A DNA stretch of 64,000 bases from Atherix ibis (Eukaryota; Arthropoda; Insecta; Diptera; Athericidae): positions 90,651,696-90,715,695 of the forward strand of contig OY282606.1 in the NCBI GenBank assembly GCA_958298945.1, written 5' to 3'. Made by a program: the position numbers and the translations under genes. The notes under the pieces were generated by a model. It saw only the letters and a program-made list of their open reading frames with translations. It did not search any database and had not been told where the DNA came from. Positions 60,302-64,000 of the stretch are shown piece after piece. Positions within the stretch are counted from its first letter, which is position 1, and every line of letters starts with the position of its first letter.

Positions 60302-63115
60302 TCTTTTAAGTTTGAATTATTGAAAAATTTGTTGAAATTTTGCTAAGTAAATAATTTAATAATTTATACTAGTATATATAATAAAAGATTTTCTTTATTA
60401 ATTTTCTATTTAAAACTCATTAAATTTTCAAATTTTTCAATTAAATAATTATAATTAAGCTTATCTATGATCAATTTTGATAGTATCTAAATTTAATTGG
60501 GTTCGAAATTTGATTGGTAATTTATTTGAATTTGTATAATTTTTTAAAATAATATTGAAAAAATATTTTAAATAATAAACTGCTGAAATTCGAAATTTCT
60601 TTTATAAATGATATTTCTTATAAAAAATTTCTTATTTCTTATATTTTTTAGAAAGAAAAAAAATGATAAACTTTCTTGACAAAAATTTGTAAAAAATTGT
60701 TAGACTTTTTGTAGTATTTTCTAAGTGTTCCGCTATCCATTTTATGCTTTTGATGGCGTAAATTTTCATTAAAAATTTTCATTTTCCACTTCGTTTTACA
60801 AAACCTCTTCAAATTTTATATGAAAATAATACCAATTATTTTAAAATAAATTTCATTTTAAATGCTTCAAAATAATGTCAATCTTAAATATGGATTTACA
60901 ATCGTAGACCATTTAAAATCGAAGATCAATTATTAATTGTTTTGAATATCAATAATAATCAGCCAATAAGGAAGCACATAACTTTGGAAATAAAAGCCCA
61001 ACTGCCAATTCTAGAGAGAAAAATACTTACTTCTATACCTTTTCGTTTAGATAGCCTTAAGCCATCGTAAAACTATCGAAATGATTTAGTGAAAGTAGAA
61101 AGGTATTACTTAATTAAATAGACAAAAATATACAAATCAGATTCAATGGTTTACAAAATCAAAAGATTGTGTCGATGAAGAAGTCGATGTTTTATGTTTT
61201 CGAAGAAAGAAAAAAAATCATAAAACAAATTTTCTTATCTTTTGTGATTATTATTTTGGTTCCTGTATTGTTCCTATCCCCTTTAATTGTTAATAAAATT
61301 TCTATTCCTCAAACTTTTTATCAGTTCACTATCTACGATGTTGTTTTTTCCCTCGAAGTTTATTAATACTGTAAGCTTCACTCGATTATGCTCCATGTAC
61401 ACAATCAGAACACGTTTTTTTTTCTTCTCTTTAGATCAATTGATAAATGCCCTTTGCGAACCCATAGTTTTGAACTGTAATGTACTCATCTTATTGTTTT
61501 TTTTTTTAATGGTGGAACATAACGCGGACATCACTATCAGCACGAAACATCAGAAAAAGACTTGAAGCACGAGCTTAAGTAATCTTTCTTAGGTGAGCTT
61601 AGACTCGTGTTTGGTTATAAAAATAAGAGTGTATTTGGTTAAAGGAGATTTTCTCGAAAGATCGACGAATGAAAAAAGAAAGTCTCAAAAATTATGTTTT
61701 AGTATACGAGAGAGTAGATTTATCCTAAGACAGATAGCTTTGTCGATTCGATAGTCAGTGCAATTATGGGCTTCCCAGCTTGAATAGATGAATAGTAACC
61801 AAAAAAAAAAAAAAAGATATTTAAAAACAAGTTTCATTGAATTTTTTTTTTATTATTCTTAAAACTAAATAAATATTAACACAAGTTTATTGATAAAACT
61901 GATGAATCACGTTTACCAATTGGCTATGATTGATATTCGCAATGATAAAATTTCTTTACACAAAAGCTTTCCTGTTCAAATGTCGTCCAAAGTTAATTTT
62001 ATTTATTCACCATTTAAGTACTTACTGAAAGTGTACAAACGTTAACGTAAATAATACCTTATGGAATTTTGTCTAAAATTTTTAACTCTTCATCATAAGT
62101 TCTTGTTTATTTATTTTTTATGTGATTTTATTATTGTAGAATTTTATTTTTTTTGTTTTTTTATTTTACTATGAAGAAAATTATTTACAAAATGATTTGA
62201 ACGGCCTTTTTTTCATACTTTATCAAATCTATGTACACTTGACCGTATGTGGGACCTATTCTCAACTTTATCGAATATTTTTGTTCTACTGCACCATTAA
62301 GCTACACATAAAAAAAAAATAACAGAAGAATAAAAATAAAATTTACCTTTTATAAGACCTTCAAAGAGTATAAAGCATAATATATTTTAAAAAAAAAAAA
62401 AAAAAAAACCAATTCAATTTGATAAACTGTATAATTCTAGGAAAATATTTTGTTCATATTTATCAAGAAAATTTAATTTTGATAAAAAATTTTATGACTT
62501 AATCCTCTAACGACACTTTATGTTTTTGGTTCTCACGTTTAATTTTGAATTCTTGAAGAAGAAAAAAAAATTGAAAATAATACAGTCCAGTTGACCATTT
62601 ATTATTTGTATTAAATTTAAAATTATGTACACTAACTAATTCTTAAGAAAATTATGCTCAAATAAATATTGTATATAAATAATTAAAGTAGAATAATTTG
62701 ATTTAATTTTAAGTTTTTTTTTTCTAACAATAACATTTTGTTATATAGTTTTTAATGAGTCATATGAAAATATTAATTTAAGTGAATTATTATTTTTTTT
62801 CTGATAATTTTTGTTTGATTAGAATAAATTATATGCAATTTTTCATATTCATTAAATTTCTAGGTAGGATAAGGAATTTCTTGAAATTCGGTAATGCATA
62901 AAATTTTTTTCGAAAATGATTCTCGCTCAATCTGCCCATTTTGTTCTATTCAACGTAGTATCACTGATCTCTTAAGGAATGTCATCTTAGCTGAAATTTA
63001 TTTTGTAATGAGATCTCATCGCCAGCGAAGTTTTTAGATTCCTCAATAACTTCTTCAATACCCTTTTCTTATTTTCTTAAAAAGTGCCAAGGCTGACATT
63101 CAATTGTTGGCAAAT
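60302..63115. other. AT-rich spacer
   Basis: No gene recognised. Frames at 61169-61366 and 61287-61565 are Phe/Ile/Leu-rich by composition and lack support. Confidence 0.6.
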
Positions 63116-63119
63116 GGCC

Positions 63120-63690
63120 TAAAAATGAACTTAAACAAATCCGCCCTAACTGAACGATATTCCTATTACCAATAATATATCTATGGCCATGTACGAGTAT
63201 ATCGATAATATAGCAATTTTAATAGCTGACAAAGATTGCAAATAGTGCAACAACACATGGTAAAAGATCAAGTCTGGCTTACAAAATGGAGAATAAAAGT
63301 AAAAAAGTAAAAAGTGTCCATGCTACTTTTACCTTCTGCCAGAAACTGACTATTCCAAGATAACGACACTATAAAAACAGAAAATATTAAAGTTCTAGTT
63401 TTTTTGTTTTTATTTCTTGTTGTCGTATTATAAAAACTAACAGTAAACTGTTAATATACAACACTTAAGTGCTTAAGCCCATATGGACCAAGCCTTCCAA
63501 CTCCCGTCGAGTCCAATCCTTATAGTCAAGAATAGTTAGTAAAATTGTCAATGTCCCTTTCTATCGCAACTTTAATATACCTTTTATCTGCGATTTTTTC
63601 CTGCAACGTCCATTTAACCAAACATTTTAATCCTTTTATAAAATAAATATCCTCTGTTATCCTTCACAGAGTCACCCATTATGAATTTGA
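63120..63690 (+). pseudogene. Jockey-like LINE reverse transcriptase remnant
   Basis: At 63192 the frame reads YEYIDNIAILIADKD (YADD box changed to YIDN). It continues VWLTKWRIKVK (63272) and VHATFTFCQKLTIP (63318), then after a gap KLLIYNT, stop, VLKPIWT (63445-63490), and near 63530-63560 IVSKIVNVPFYRN. These match, in order, the Jockey-type palm and thumb motifs W..KWRIK.N..K, VTFTLR and KLLIYK.VLKPIWTYG. Several stops, frameshifts and an internal gap. It may be truncated by the window's end. Confidence 0.75.
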
Positions 63691-64000
63691 ACAAAATTTT
63701 TCTGAAGATTGCTTCAATAGTTTTAATATAATTTTAACTCGCTGTTTAGAGAAACGCCAAATAAATTGGTATTTACGTTTTTATCATTATATTTTTTTTA
63801 TATTTCAGTTATAAATTTTAAACAAATTCAAAAGAAGAAAAAATTACAAGTAACTATTGTGAGAAGAAGTCATAGAAATTATTGGAATACATTTAATTAA
63901 GAGATGCCATAATCAAAAAAACTTTAAGAATTTCTAATAAAATTTATTCTGATTATAAAATTTCTACACTTAAAAAAATTAATCATTGACATTTCTAAAA
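63691..64000. other. AT-rich DNA
   Basis: Nothing recognisable up to the end of the window. Confidence 0.6.

Noticed and set aside
60480..60520. ggttcgaaat as a possible tRNA T-arm
   Set aside because: No acceptor or anticodon stem around it; other ttcgaa words in the window also lack a tRNA fold.
61169..61565. Hydrophobic frames resembling small membrane proteins
   Set aside because: Hydrophobicity comes from T-rich codons; no start context or relative.

Overview
The window is AT-rich eukaryotic DNA, full of long A and T runs, and it contains no convincing host gene. It reads as intergenic or intronic DNA of an arthropod. The evidence is the mix of transposons: many D,D34D mariners of several lineages, other Tc1/mariner-superfamily remnants whose WFQQDG-type catalytic region looks rosa-like (DD41D), a Tc1-like element and Jockey-like LINE pieces, together with dipteran-style short repeats (TTG, TTGG, GATG). 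A fly is my first guess. A sea-louse-type crustacean cannot be excluded from sequence alone. No tRNA, rRNA, CRISPR array or bacterial gene was seen.

Layout. 1-4.1 kb: AT-rich tandem-like repeats split by a Mos1-like mariner (2741-3996, minus strand). 4.2-10.3 kb: fragments of two FLJ37770/GVQW-type mariners and a Tc1-like transposase. 12.2-12.7 kb: rosa-like remnant with an inverted duplication. 14.7-16.3 kb: an old minus-strand mariner interrupted by a younger, deleted, plus-strand mariner. 18.5-19.0 kb: LINE C-terminus. 19.6 kb: small hairpin-forming tandem repeat. 20.7-21.4 kb: rosa-like remnant. 24.0-26.2 kb: a mariner scrap, a perfect hairpin, a degenerate short-repeat array and a nearly intact Himar1-like mariner with one nonsense codon. 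28.3-29.1 and 32.3-33.0 kb: two deletion derivatives of one GVQW-type mariner. 30.4 kb: possible MITE. 34.6 kb: a 46-bp foldback. 35.5-37.0 kb: decayed Mos1-like copy and rosa-like piece. 38.9-39.7 kb: a GC-richer island with two unidentified minus-strand reading frames. 40.8-41.9 kb: tandem duplication of about 0.5 kb carrying rosa-like pieces. 45.1-46.3 and 59.0-60.3 kb: two close copies of one mariner in opposite orientations, each broken by different deletions. 48.3-50.9 kb: an ancient mariner split by a 1,181-bp element with a perfect 8-bp target duplication, and carrying two adjacent perfect hairpins. 54.3-55.5 kb: Mos1-like copy. 55.8-56.2 and 63.1-63.7 kb: LINE reverse-transcriptase pieces.

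None of the elements looks able to move by itself: every transposase reading frame is broken. What stands out is the nesting of elements, the near-intact Himar1-like copy, the 8-bp-duplication element, and several near-perfect foldbacks. Some foldbacks are made from transposase coding sequence and could yield hairpin RNA. That last point is inference.
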